Positions 9,391 to 20,726 of a DNA stretch of 64,000 bases are shown piece by piece. The translations under genes and the position numbers were made by a program. Every line of letters begins with the position of its first letter. Position 1 is the stretch's first letter. The notes under the pieces were generated by a model that searched no databases, was not told where the DNA came from, and was given only the letters and a program-made list of their open reading frames with translations. Source of the DNA: Leishmania mexicana MHOM/GT/2001/U1103 (taxonomy: Eukaryota > Euglenozoa > Kinetoplastea > Trypanosomatida > Trypanosomatidae); contig NC_018332.1 of NCBI RefSeq assembly GCF_000234665.1, positions 615,755-679,754 of the forward strand, read 5' to 3'.

Positions 9391-11692
9391 GATAAACTCA
9401 GCATACAAAAGAGAGATGTATATAAGCAGCGCCAACAAGAAAAAAAATAACGAAGCGCTGCTATGGGAGACAGACCAGAACAAACAAGGAGGTTGCCCTG
9501 AACGGGCGATGTTGGAGAAGGATGTGCGTGATGGCGTGTGCACCGAATGCCCACTGCTGCCGAGGTGCCTCCTCTTTGTGCGTGCGTGCGTGCGTGTTGC
9601 TCTGTTCTCCCGCTTGCACAGACGGCTGTATATACATGTGTCTGTCTGTCTGTGTGCAGGTGTGCGCAGGTGCCGTCACAGTACCCTGCACTGTTGATGC
9701 GTGGTGTGCGCGTGACGCGCCAGCGCCGAGACCGACAGAGAAGCGGAACCGCAAGAAAAAAGAGGTCGAAAGGGAGACCGAAAAAACGGGGAAGACGCGG
9801 GAGGGTAAAGCAAGTGTGAAAAACGTTGGATGACGGAGCGCATGGCACTCCCATCAGCGGTGAATGGTGTGCAGCGCAGTGCCGTGCCGTGCTGTGCTGT
9901 GCTGTCGCGGTTGTTTTTTCTCGCTGTAGAACGACACGGAATGGAACGATCGGTAAGAGCGGAAGAGGCAGAGAGGGAGAGATAAAGGGACGGACAGGAG
10001 AACACGGAGAGTCGCCCACATGTACGCGCACGCCTTCGGGAAGTAGCGGAGGAGACGAAGTGCACACGCAGCACAACGCGCAAAGCATAATGCGGGTGGT
10101 GGTGCGATCGGGCGGAGAAAGTGAGAGAGCGCGCGCGGTGCTCGGATCACTCCTCCCTCCTCTTCCCCCCCCCCCCCTCACCACCACCACCACCACCGCG
10201 CGGTGGCAGTTGTTCGAGGAGCGTAGAGAGACCAGAAGAAGCAGAATGAAGTCAAAGGCACCCAAAAAGAAAAGAAAAAAATGTCTGAGAATGCGCCAGT
10301 GCGACCAAGCACACGCCCGTCCGCAGAACTGGAGGGAAAGGGGCGGCGGGGAGGAGGAGGAGGAGGAGGGGGGGGTGCAGCGTCGGCATAGGAAGCGGTC
10401 GCACATGGAAAATCATCATCATGAGAGCTGACAACGAACATAGAGCCAGAGGAGATGCAAGATAACTGCGGCACGAGCAGCGGTGCGCAGCATCGATGAG
10501 GCGCAAAGGTATGAACAATAAACGAACACAAACAGCGCGCGCGTAGTGTGTCGTGCTTGTGTGTGTGTGTGTGCATGCGTCGCCTCTCAGTCGCAGCTAC
10601 AGAGATGCAAGAGCCCGGCTGAGCACGCGTCAGAGGCACCACAGCACTACCACCGCAGCTGCGGGGCCAAGAACAGATGTAAAGAAGTGCAGGAGGAAAG
10701 ACGATAGACCATGCACGAGCCTTCTCGTCGCCTTGCTTGCACGCAGCCCCACAGAAAACGACAAAGAACAAAGGACACAGGATCGACGGAGGCAAGTGGC
10801 AGCTGGTGAGCTGCCACCCCCCCCTTGCTCTGCGCGTAGGGTTTGGGGAGCGGGGCAGAGAGAAAACAGCGTACTCTGCTGCCGTGCACGCCGAAGAGGA
10901 AGGCGAGTGTACCCCCTCCCCAAGCAAGAACTGCGATAGAGAGCGAGACGCCCGGGGAAGGGCAAAGAGGGGCTGGCAACGGCGCGGGTGGTGTTGGTGT
11001 AGACTGAGCAACCGATCACACACACCCGCGTGATGGCTTCCCGTCAAGCATCACACACGTGGACCGCTTTGTTTTGCCTTTTTTTCGTCTGGAGACGGTC
11101 CCCGCGCGACTTCGACAGTGCGCGCACCAACCCTTCATCTCCCAAGCACGCGCGCGCGTGGCTTGCACCTGTGCAAGGCTCACCCACTAAGCGTCTGCGC
11201 CAAACGCGTAAGGTGGATCCGGCCATGAAGATGACGAGAATCAGCATCGCTCTTGACCTCTAAGCTGCGTGTTCGTCTACTCGGTGGAGGCCACCTCGGA
11301 GCCGCTCGCGAATGTATTAGATGGCTTGGGGCGTACGGGCACGGTTGTTGTGTACCACACTGATATCGAGAGCGCCTTTGTCGACCCTGCTTCGTCCACC
11401 TTGGATGTCACCGCACGTGTCGGCTGGTGCTCAGCGCCCGTTTCTCTGCCGAGGCTGCGACTTCCTCCCCACACTCGCACGCACCATCCCAGCGGAGACG
11501 ATGCGGGTCGCCCTACGCAAACATTCATCGAGCACAAAATCAAGAAGCTCTCCCACAGAAGACGCGCATGCGCCACAACAGCATGACCCGAACACGACAC
11601 AGACTTCTGTCGCCTTCCCTCCTGGTTCGCGCCATCTTTTTCGCCCTTGCACGTCGGCGAGCGACCAGCCACATACACATACGCATGCACGT

Positions 11693-14219
11693 CTAATGTG
11701 GCGAGGAGGACGAGGCTGTCTGCGAGCGTACGGCGCTCTCCACCTCCTTCATGAGGAGCACAAAGTCGTTCAGGTTCAACCCCTCGTGAATGCGTCGCAT
11801 CGGTGTCACGTTCGAGACGCGGTGCTTCATCTCTTGCACCATGGCCGTCCGACGCCCGGCCTCTGGCGTCATGAGCACTGTTGCCTCCTTGGCCAGGTCC
11901 TGTGTGTTTGCCGGCACCGCCGTCATGGATCGAGATCGCAGCTTCGGCTCGCGCTGCGGCGGCGGCGCGAGAGCAAGCGTCGACATGTTGGTGACGCGTC
12001 GGTGCACGTGGCTTCGCGCTTTGTCCTCACCAGAGTCCGACTCTACCCCGCTGCCAGCGACGGCCCGCTCAGGTGCGTCAGAGAGCGAGAGCGGCGATGT
12101 CGCCAATCTCGCCGAGCCGGCGCCATCCGCGACCAATGTCGCCGTCGCGTCCGGGTCGTTGGGCACGGGGACAAGATGCTGCACGTGCGAGGGGCTGCGA
12201 GCAAAGACGGCGAACCCCTCCGCGGACCTTCCGCCAGATGCAGCCGAAAAAGCAGCCGCGTTTCTGCCGCCCGCAGCGGTGAGGTACGACGCCGGATCGC
12301 TGCTAACGCAGCTGGTGCCACCGCTCGGCGCGAAGGAGAGCATAAGTGGACTCGAAGGGACCGCTGCCGTTCGCCCCATGCCGCCGCCAGCCGCCGACGG
12401 CGCGCCAGCCGCTGCCATCGTCTCCACCAGCTCTTCACCCTCCTCGCTGTCTCCGCCGCCGGCTGCTGTGTTCGCTGCTGTATCGGCTGCACTTGGGGTG
12501 TCACCGTCCTCATCACCGTCGCCAGCACGGCCCAGGTTGAAGAGCGGGAAGTCCTCCAGGATGGCCGCATGCGCCTCATCGGCGTCTCCGAGAGAGAGAT
12601 AAACCTCCATCGAAACGTAGTACATTGCGTGGTAGATGGCGGCGAGTCCGAGGCGCAGCTCGCGCTGCTGCTGGTCGTAGTCCACATCTGAGCGGAAGAG
12701 TAAGTGCAGACGACGCATAGCCGTCGCCACTTCCGCGTCGGTGTAGCTCACGTTGCGGCGACGAAAAATCTTGAAGATGAGGTGGCGCATGTAGAGCTGG
12801 TGGGTCGCCTCCATCTCCTCTTTGCTCGGCCGACTGAAGCCCTCAACCGTGGCGCTCTCGAAGAGGCACTGCAGCACGCCTTCGACGTGGAGATAGGAGG
12901 TGAAGTACAGACGTGTGCACCCCTCGAAGTCGGCTGCCGCGGCACGCGTGCACGCCTCTTGCTTAGGGAGAGAGATGAAGGGAACGCGAAGCCGAAACTC
13001 GCGCTCCTGCGGCGTCTCTCGCGCCCAGACGTCGTTTCGCCAGGCAGAGCCGCCGTGCTCGTCCGCCCTACGCTTCTTCTTTCGCCAGCACGGGAGACGT
13101 GAACACAGGCCAATCATGTGGCGAACATCTTGCTCGACGCCGCCGTTCTCCGCCATGTACTGCGCCTGCGCCTTGAGCAGCAGCTCTTGCACGCCGCGCT
13201 CCTCATCAGTCATGGCCAAGTCCTGGAAGTCGTTGTGCAGTCGCCGCAGCAGCCCATCACTGACCAGCGAGCCGATAATAAAGCGCTTGCTGCTGTTTAT
13301 CCCGACCAGCACATTCTCGCCGATGCGCGACAGGTACTCGGTGATCTCAGAGAAGCGCTGCAGGGCACGAGCGAAGCGGCGCAGCTGAAACGCCGCCACC
13401 GGCTCCTGCATAGACGCGTGCAGCTGCAGCACGAGAGGAAGATTGTACGTCACGTCGTAGGAGCCGTAGTCTCGCAGCTTCGACACGTCGCTCACATCGA
13501 AGCACGGGGCAGCGCCTGGTAGGCCGCGGGAGTAATGGCCGCGGCCACAGTCGTGCCCAGAAAGAGGGTGGAAGGGCCCAGAGCCCGTATGAAGCAGCCT
13601 CGGCTGCGTGTGGCCGCCGTTGCCGCTGCCGTTCCTTGTTCGCTGTTGCGCGGGCGCAGGACAGCGGCTGTGATTGCCCCGGCCATGCTGGGGCTCACCT
13701 GCGCGACCACCGCTCAAGGCGGGCATCGTGAGATGCGACGGCCCCGCTGTTGCCAGCGTCCCACCAGCCGCTGAGGGGTCGCGCCGCGGGGGCAAGTCGG
13801 GATCCAGTTCAGTGTCCCCAACTAGCTGGGCATCGAACCCGTCCTCGTCAGACGATCCGCCCGTCTCCTCCATCGCCTCCAGGAGCATCTGCTGCTCCGT
13901 GTCCTCATCGAATCCTGATGGCTCCGCCGGCCTCAAGGTCCTCGCCCCCGGCGAGGCCGGTATCTTGGGATCACCAGAGCTCATCATGTGCACGGAGTGC
14001 TTATAGCCGCTGCGAATTCGGCGCTTAGCACCCTTAAAGTTTTTCAACATCGCCTCGTACCGACGCTGCAGCTCCTGCAGCGTCTCGTAGTTGCTCAGTG
14101 GCACTTTAGCGAGGTACACCGGAAACTCCAGCGTGGACAAGATCGTCATGAGCTCCTCCAGCTCCTGCAGAACTTGATACGGGGTGTAGAACTCGTCCTG
14201 CCGGCGACAGTTGTAGCTT

Positions 14220-14250
<31 letters not shown>

Positions 14251-17200
14251 GTATTGAAAAAGCACGGCTGCCGTGCGTGACGTCCTGTGCGCCGTTAAAC
14301 TGAGTGCTGCGCGGATCGCCTTCACATGCAGTCCGCTTCCTGCTGCGGCACGAAGACGGCGGAGGACAACCGTGCAGCCCCGGTGCCCTGTCGTTCTCAG
14401 AGTTCTTGCTGACAGTCTGGCTGAACATGTGCGTCGCCCCGTTGTCGCTCCCATCACTGTCGTCATGCTCGCTGCCAACCCAGAGACCAAGGCGATCTCG
14501 CGGCGGGATGGACAGTAGCTGGCGGAAGCCTGGGATGTGAAAGAAATGCCGGGCCGCTGCGGCGGACTCGATGTGGAGTAGCGACTCGAAGCATCGGTAC
14601 TCCTCCTGGAGCAGACGCTTCGCAACTGGCCCCAGCGTCTTGGTGAGGCCATCATTGAGCACAATGTCGCAGCGGTGCAGAGTGGCGCCGGAGGTCTGCG
14701 TGAGGGCATTCGCCACGACAAGCGCCGTGTTCACCACCCGATTCTCGTCGGACGCCGTCACGAGCGGGTGACGCGTGAACTGAACGAGGCGACGCAGCGG
14801 CAGGTCTCCTGCTGCGTAGAAGCGTGCAAACAGCTTCTCGCCCATCACATGCGCCTGCAAGATCCCGGACTTGGTCAGTACACCGCCCCATTTCACCACG
14901 AGAAGGCCCACAGTCGGTTCGCCCGAGTCGTCGTCAGCGCTACCGCTTCCGCTGCTATGGCGACTCGGTACGCTGCCGCCGACTTTCCACCTTGCACTAC
15001 CGCCGTAGTGAACGTACCTCTGAGGGGAGGTCCGCTCACTCTCGGTAAACGAAACGGTACCCGAGGTGGACGTCATACGCGCCTTGACCTGGATCTTGAG
15101 TCCATCCGGGTGGCTTCGGACAATGGACAAGACACGCGCCCAGCTCTCTGCCGTGGATGCGGAGATCCGGCCTGTGAAGGGGCTGGTAGTGCCAAGGAAC
15201 GAAGCATCCAGCATGTCCGCGGACCCCGGAGAGCTCATATTTGAGGCTGGCGTCTCCAAGAGCAGCCGCTCCACCACCGCAAAGAACTCCGTCAGCTCAT
15301 CAACGCTGCGCTTCGTCCGGCGCACATCACGCCCTTGGAAGGCTAGCTGCAGCAGAGTCGGGTCGTTGAAGAGCAGCTTCTTCTTCTGCTTCGGCGTCAC
15401 CTCACCATGGCGAATGACACCCAGCACGCCGACAAGCTCGCGATCGGGCGAGTATGTGGAGAGCTTCTTCAGCGTGGCAAGGTGACGCACAAGGCTGTCC
15501 TGCTGCTGCTGCTGTGGTGGGTCTTCATCGTCTCCATCGTCGCCGTCATCGTCCACGTTCGGACCCGATAAGTCCACGGAGGTCGTGGGGCTGTTGTGTG
15601 GCAGCTGCGATGAGAAAATGGAGGCCTCGGTGCGCGCTGCCTTGCCTCGGCCACCCTCCGCTCGGCTGGGCCGAGGCGATGTCTCGTCAGGCGACGTCAC
15701 CACAATTTGTGGTGTGTTCGGGGTCAAAGGCGCTGCTGCTGCCGCTGCGGTGCCGCCCGCCACGGTTGGGGAGGCGTTCTCTGCCTCCAGTAGCGACAGG
15801 AAGGACGGCACGCAGCCGTCCCCTGTCGGCAGCCGTGCCGTCTCCATCACGACGTCTGTCAAGAAGGACACGTTCGGGTACGGTGCGGTGTCCACGTTGC
15901 CATAGCGCTCCGATATGCACCGCTGCCCAAACGCGATCGCCTCCTCCAGCCTCCTGAAAACGACAGGAAACTTACCGGAGGCCGTAATCTGCTCGATCGA
16001 GATGCGGTCGTACTCCTCTGGCACGTAGATGGGCAGGGCTGCCGAGGCGAGGAGAACCTTCTCCAGCCGTCCGTGGATGTCCGTCAGGATGATGCGCCGT
16101 GGTCGAGTCGGGTCCGACTTGGCGGTGTAGTCGAGGATGAAAGGCAGTGACGCCAGCGCCGCCGCGTCGATGTCGACCACTTTTCCACAGGTCACTATAA
16201 CAACGTCGATGGGGCGCACTTCCGCGGCGATGGCAGCGATGAGACGCTCCTGGAAGTAGCCGATGTTGATGAAATACAAAGGGGCGTCAAAACGCCACAT
16301 CAGGATGTTCGGGTACACGAGCAGCTCCGGGTCCTTTCGGATGTCTCCGTAGCGGAACGTCTGCATGTTGAATCCGACGCTCACCGCACGCGGCCGGGCA
16401 ATGCGAAGCACCACCAAGATGAGAGAGAACGCAATGCCACTCAGCACACCAATTGTAATGCCGCCGATCAGGGTCAGCAGAAAAGTGAGCACCCACACGC
16501 CGGCGTCCTTACGGCTGTAGTGCCACAGCTGCGCTGGCCCCGAGAAGTTCACGAGGCGCCACACACTCGAGACGACAATCGCGGCCAGCGCCTGCTTCGG
16601 TAGGTAGTAGAAGACACCAAGCCTCGTGAGGAACAGAATTGTGATCAGCACGACCGCGCCGGTCGCGTAGGCGGTCAGCGGCGTGTGCACCTTCTGCTCA
16701 ATTAGCACAGAGGAGCAGCTAAACGAGTTCGACACTGGCATGCCAGACATGAGGTTCACAAGCAGATTGGTGATGCCGCCCGCGAAGAGCTCCGTGTTGG
16801 GGTCGATATTCGGCATCACCCGCTGCGCCACCACGTACATCTGCACGAAGATGATCACGGTGATGGTCAGCGTGTACGGCCCCAGCCCGATGAGATTGTT
16901 CATTGGTGGAAAGCGCGGCCAGCTCAGGACGGCCGGAATGTCGCGCACGATCGCCAGGTCGAGGACCTGGTCCAGCCGGAGGCCCCACGTCACAAATGTA
17001 GAAGCGACGACAACGATGAGCTGGTGTGGGATCCAGAGAGGCAGTCCGGCTTTCTTGATCTGGATCAGGTACGTGCAGTACACCATAAAGATCATAAAGC
17101 AGTAGACGTTTTTCGCGGACATCTGCGACGCAAGCGTGATGAGGGTGTTGATGAAGTTTCCGTAGCCCTTGTCCTCTGGCACGACGTTGAACATCACCTT

Positions 17201-17734
17201 CAGCTGGGCCGAGATGGCCAGCAGCGCCGCGGCGCACGTGTAGCCATCGCCGACGGCCTTCGCAAAGATTGTCTTTATGACGGTACCGCAGTCCACAAAG
17301 CTAAGCACCATGCTCAAAATGCCCACCTGCACGCCGAGGCTCTGGAATGTGTCCTTGCGCTCCGCGACCGGGATGCCTGGGATAGAAATGAGCAGCGTCG
17401 TGATCTCCGCCACCGGTCCGATCGACAGCGACGCGCACTGGCCAAACGTGCCGTAAGAGAAGGAGGCGACTAGGGCCGCGATGAGACCGCACGAGAACGG
17501 CAGACCGGCCAGACTGGACCACGAGAGACACGTCGGCACAATCATGACGCCAACGATGAAGCCGGCGATGCCGTCACTGAGGATGATCTTTGGGGTTAGC
17601 AGGCGGTACCATCGCGAGACGGGCACAAAGCGGTAGACGTACTTCATCGCGGTCCTCTTCCACACCTCCCTCGCGCTCACCGGGGGCTCATGGCCGGCCC
17701 TGGCGAGGATTGCACTGGCTGTGACATGAGCCAT
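11693..17734 (-). CDS. SLC26/SulP anion transporter fused to a PPIP5K (Vip1)-type phosphatase domain (2013 aa)
   Basis: Residues about 50-450 are a multi-pass SulP/SLC26 transporter: the conserved LSIGPVAEITTLL segment near 103, and GITNLLVNLMSG with SNSFSCSS near 320-345, then YLPKQALAAIVVSS. A STAS domain follows at about 470-605. After an acidic, Gln-rich linker (606-745) comes a histidine-acid-phosphatase fold of the PPIP5K/Vip1/Asp1 type: IRHGEVTPKQKKK (774-786), LLVVKWGGVLTKSG (944-957), TASDENRVVNTA (993-1004), a YDVTYN segment near 1426, and TRLYFTSYLHV (1607-1617). PPIP5K phosphatase domains normally read RHGDRTPKQK, so the second arginine is Val779 here, while His776 and His1616 remain. 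The ATP-grasp kinase half of PPIP5K is absent. Large disordered inserts (835-945, 1095-1180, 1250-1410) include nine consecutive Gln at 1164-1172. The single frame is uninterrupted. Uptake of sulfate or a related anion tied to inositol pyrophosphate is inferred. Confidence 0.92.
14218..14248 (-). repeat. CAG repeat coding for nine glutamines in the fusion protein
   Basis: A near-perfect CTG run on the plus strand (CAG on the coding strand) encodes Gln 1164-1172, between the two halves of the phosphatase-like domain. A second short CTG run near 15499-15513 encodes five Gln in the linker after STAS. Length polymorphism between strains would be expected. Confidence 0.9.
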
Positions 17735-18917
17735 CGTGGCGTCTCACCTGACCTGTTTTGAAGCTCTGCACTTGTGCTTCGATGTCTGGGCTGCCCGTCA
17801 ATCTTCGTGCGCACGCACACAGAGAGACAGACAGACGGACAAGGAGTCTGCGTGGACGACGACGCCAGAGAAGAATCCGAAAGTTGCTGCAGCGAGGGAA
17901 AGCGGCGCGCCGAGATGAGCAGGGAAAGGAAATGAGATACGTCTCTGTGTACGCGTGTGTGTGTGTGCTGTGCTGTGCTGTGTTAGTTCAAATGGTGCTT
18001 TGTAGTTCTGCGGCTGCGTACGCGGTGCATAACGCCCGGGTCTGTCTCCGCTCAGGCTCTGCGCGTGTGCAGTCAGTGAGCGCGAGCACCACGCTCAACA
18101 TAATCCGCAGTTGTGCAAGAGAGAGAGAAGTGGGGGGATCGACGGCGGATTCGTGGGGTGGCAGGCGACCTCAGAAAGACGAAACAAACAGAAGCGGAGT
18201 GAGCTAGCGATGGACTCAGACACACATGCACGCGCTGAGCAGCGGAGGAGAGGATGAGGGCAGAGCGGGTCGTGAGAGACACAAGGTGGCGCGCCAGCAG
18301 CAGTAGCCCAAGAGGTGCAGCGTTTGGGCACACGAAGGGCCAAGACAAAGACCCTCCCGCAGTTGCTTTTCGTTGCGTCTCAGCTCGCACGTTGCTTACC
18401 CCCCAACCCCTCCCCTCTTCCCTCCCTCCCGGCAAAAGAAAACACCAAAATACGCCAGCACTCGCACACGCACACGCAGACAGACAAGTGCACGTGGGCG
18501 CGCACCCGCGAAGAGAAGCAGCACGGCGTTGCCGGCACTCGAAGACAGCGAAGAATACTGTGTCGCTCAGTACGAGCAATCACGCAAGCACAGGAGAGGA
18601 AGGGAACAAAAAAAAAAATGCGAGGCGCACTGCACAAAATGTGCCGAGGGGGGACGGAGGAGGCGGAGGAGTGGTGGCAAGCACTCCCCGTCACGACAAA
18701 CAAACACAAGAAAGGAGCTGAGGGACGCGGCACCGCTACTGAAGGCGAAGAGGAGGAAGAAGAAGCCTGAGCGTTGTGTATACATGTAGAGATAGATGTA
18801 GATTTAAATATATGTAGGTAGGTGTATGTATAGAGAGATGCGGGGAGATGAGGTGCCGCTCTGTCGATGCTGCTGGTTCTGCGCTCCCTGCTTGAGGGGC
18901 GTGGGTAACTTGCACCC

Positions 18918-18920
<3 letters not shown>

Positions 18921-18957
<37 letters not shown>
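18921..18957. repeat. (GT)n dinucleotide tract
   Basis: Nearly uninterrupted GT repeat of about 37 bases in the spacer. On the transcribed strand it is CA. Confidence 0.95.
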
Positions 18958-18958
<1 letters not shown>

Positions 18959-19239
18959 CTTCCTTGCGTGCTCAGAGGCAGCTGAAAAGGAGACGCAGAA
19001 GAGAAGGAGGGGATGTTGGCAAAGGAGTGGGCGAACGTGCTGGGCTTCGTCCAGCCGGTCGAGGAGGGGGGAGGGAGGGAGGGAGGGGGGCAGGCCCTCA
19101 TCCAAACACCAAGCACGCACACCCCATGCCCACAAGGTGAGAAGAGGCACCTCCTCAACGGTTGGAAAGGGGCGACACAGCGGCAGAAGTGCATCACACA
19201 CGCGTACCAGTCTGCCAAGCAACGACGGCTACACGGCAA

Positions 19240-19255
19240 ATATATATATATATAT
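19240..19255. repeat. (TA)n dinucleotide tract
   Basis: Short perfect TA microsatellite in an otherwise GC-rich spacer. Confidence 0.95.
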
Positions 19256-19828
19256 GGCAATCAGCAGCGGTGCACGGTGCATGGTGAGACGGACAGCAGT
19301 CTAGCCGCATTGCACCAGCGGCCTGTCTTCCATTTTCACCCCGTCCACTTCCCCCAGCAATGCCCACGACGGGTGGGGGAGCGCCGAGCAGGCGGTCACG
19401 ATTTTTTCTTGCTTTACCTTTCTGTTTGTTTTCGTTACAGCCTTTGTTGCGGCTTGCATCACGCAGAGCAGTTGCTACTTGGTTGTGTATCCTGCATGCG
19501 CTACCTCGCGCTGAAGGGAGAGGGAAGGGCGTGCGCCGGCGCTTCAGGGAACATGCAAAAGGCAGAACGCCTTTTGATCCCGTGTGTCCTCCCCTCAGCG
19601 GGTCTCCCCTCCCTGCCATCGAGTGTATCCGGCTCAGACGCCACACCACACCACACCACCACCACTACCAAGCCCTGTCACAGACCCCCACCCGCGTGGT
19701 GCAGCATTGCGCAGACTCAGTCACCGGAGCACCACCCCCTGTCCCAAGCACTACTCACCCGCCCACCCCCGCTTCGCAGGTCGCCTCACACAGTCGCCCC
19801 ACCACCACCACGCCGGTCGCCACCTGGT

Positions 19829-19851
19829 CCCCCCCCCTCGGGGGGGGGGGG
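19829..19851. repeat. C-run / G-run inverted repeat
   Basis: Nine C, then T and C, then twelve G form a near-perfect inverted repeat able to fold into a tight hairpin. The G-run could also take part in quadruplex structures. It lies in the probable 3' UTR of the gene at 20727-22184. A sequencing or assembly artefact at the homopolymers is possible. Confidence 0.7.
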
Positions 19852-20726
19852 TGACACGCACGCTTCCATTACCAGTAAGCAGCGAGGGCCGAGGGTGAGA
19901 TGCGCTCGAGTCGCGCTGACACTCTGCCTCATCATAGAAATGATAGAAGCGCGCTCACTCCTGCAGGCTCCTCCGATGCAGCTCCGTGCACGAGATGACG
20001 GCTTACATGAGTACGGATACATCGTCCTGGGCTCCCTAAGCCGTAGGCACTTGGCCCTGTCACCATCAAAAGTGGGCTTGGCATTGGCAGAGACAGGGAA
20101 AGCGGCATTACTGGGCCCTGAGATACAACGCGCTGAGAGGGGTGAGCAGCGGCAGCAGCAGCAGCAGCACCCTAACACCTCCTCCTATCCCTGCGCCATC
20201 GGGGGAGAAAAGCTCACACCCCAAGCAAAAAAGCATTGGTCTGGTCCGAATAGAAGATGGCGGGCCGGTATCTGCGAGGCAGAGGAACCGCTTCGCATAA
20301 TCACACGAGGCGCAGGCATTGGGACAGACAAGGGAGGGACGCCAGAGGCAGCAGAGCAGAGTTGCGTCATCGACACACACACACACGCACACACGTGCAC
20401 GCGCGTAGGGTATCATCATCAGTGAGGGCCCGCAGTGTCGCCGCCTAAAGAAGCTACTTGCATCGTTCCGTTTCATCGCCCCTCCCCCTCCCCCTTTCTC
20501 TCCCCCAAGCGCGTAGCCACAGAGACGAGCAGCGCCACCCTCACCCCTCTCTCACCCGTCATCCGCGCAGCTTTGCTCGTGGACAGCACGACGCCTATCG
20601 AAGGTAGCGCTGCCGCCGCCGTGAACGCTACCGGGAACTGCTGCGGACCTCTCGAGTTGTGCACTGTCCATACTCTGGGCGCACACACTGAACACAGGAT
20701 TCTCGTTTCGCCTCCCCCCCCGCTGT

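Larger units (their letters stand above)
9215..11692. other. Intergenic spacer between the SulP-PPIP5K fusion gene and ZFK
   Basis: About 2.5 kb without a supported gene. It includes the ZFK leader and acceptor (9271-9300), a GGCA repeat at 9371-9390, a C homopolymer near 10166-10178, a CACCAC run beside it and the 3' UTR of the fusion gene. Minus-strand frames of 289 and 354 codons are runs of Ser, Pro, Leu, Arg and Cys from low-complexity DNA and have no domain-like segments. Confidence 0.7.
17735..20726. other. Long intergenic spacer between the zinc-ribbon protein gene and the SulP-PPIP5K fusion gene
   Basis: About 3 kb with no supported gene. On the minus strand a C/T tract with AGs upstream of the ATG at 17734 (plus CAGAGAGACAGACAGACGG, about 17818-17838) is the likely trans-splice region of the fusion gene. 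There are GT and TA microsatellites (18921-18957, 19240-19255). A stretch at roughly 19570-20280 is less repetitive than the rest and may be a degenerate retroposon. A C9-T-C-G12 element sits at 19829-19851. The 470-codon plus-strand frame and the minus-strand frames here are low-complexity. Confidence 0.65.

Noticed and set aside
9342..11047. Minus-strand frames of 354 and 289 codons in the spacer upstream of ZFK
   Set aside because: Same strand as the real genes, but composed of Ser, Pro, Leu, Cys and Arg runs from pyrimidine-rich DNA, with no folded-looking segment.
11321..12691. 456-codon plus-strand frame
   Set aside because: Mostly antisense to the 3' part of the SulP-PPIP5K gene, with Arg/His/Ala-rich composition typical of a shadow frame and direction opposite to every other gene.
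11693..17734. Full PPIP5K bifunctional enzyme
   Set aside because: No ATP-grasp kinase motifs are found anywhere in the 2013 residues; only the phosphatase-type half is present.
19013..20425. 470-codon plus-strand frame in the long spacer
   Set aside because: It translates Pro/Thr/His repeats from CCACCACC and CA tracts, lacks domains and opposes the transcription direction.
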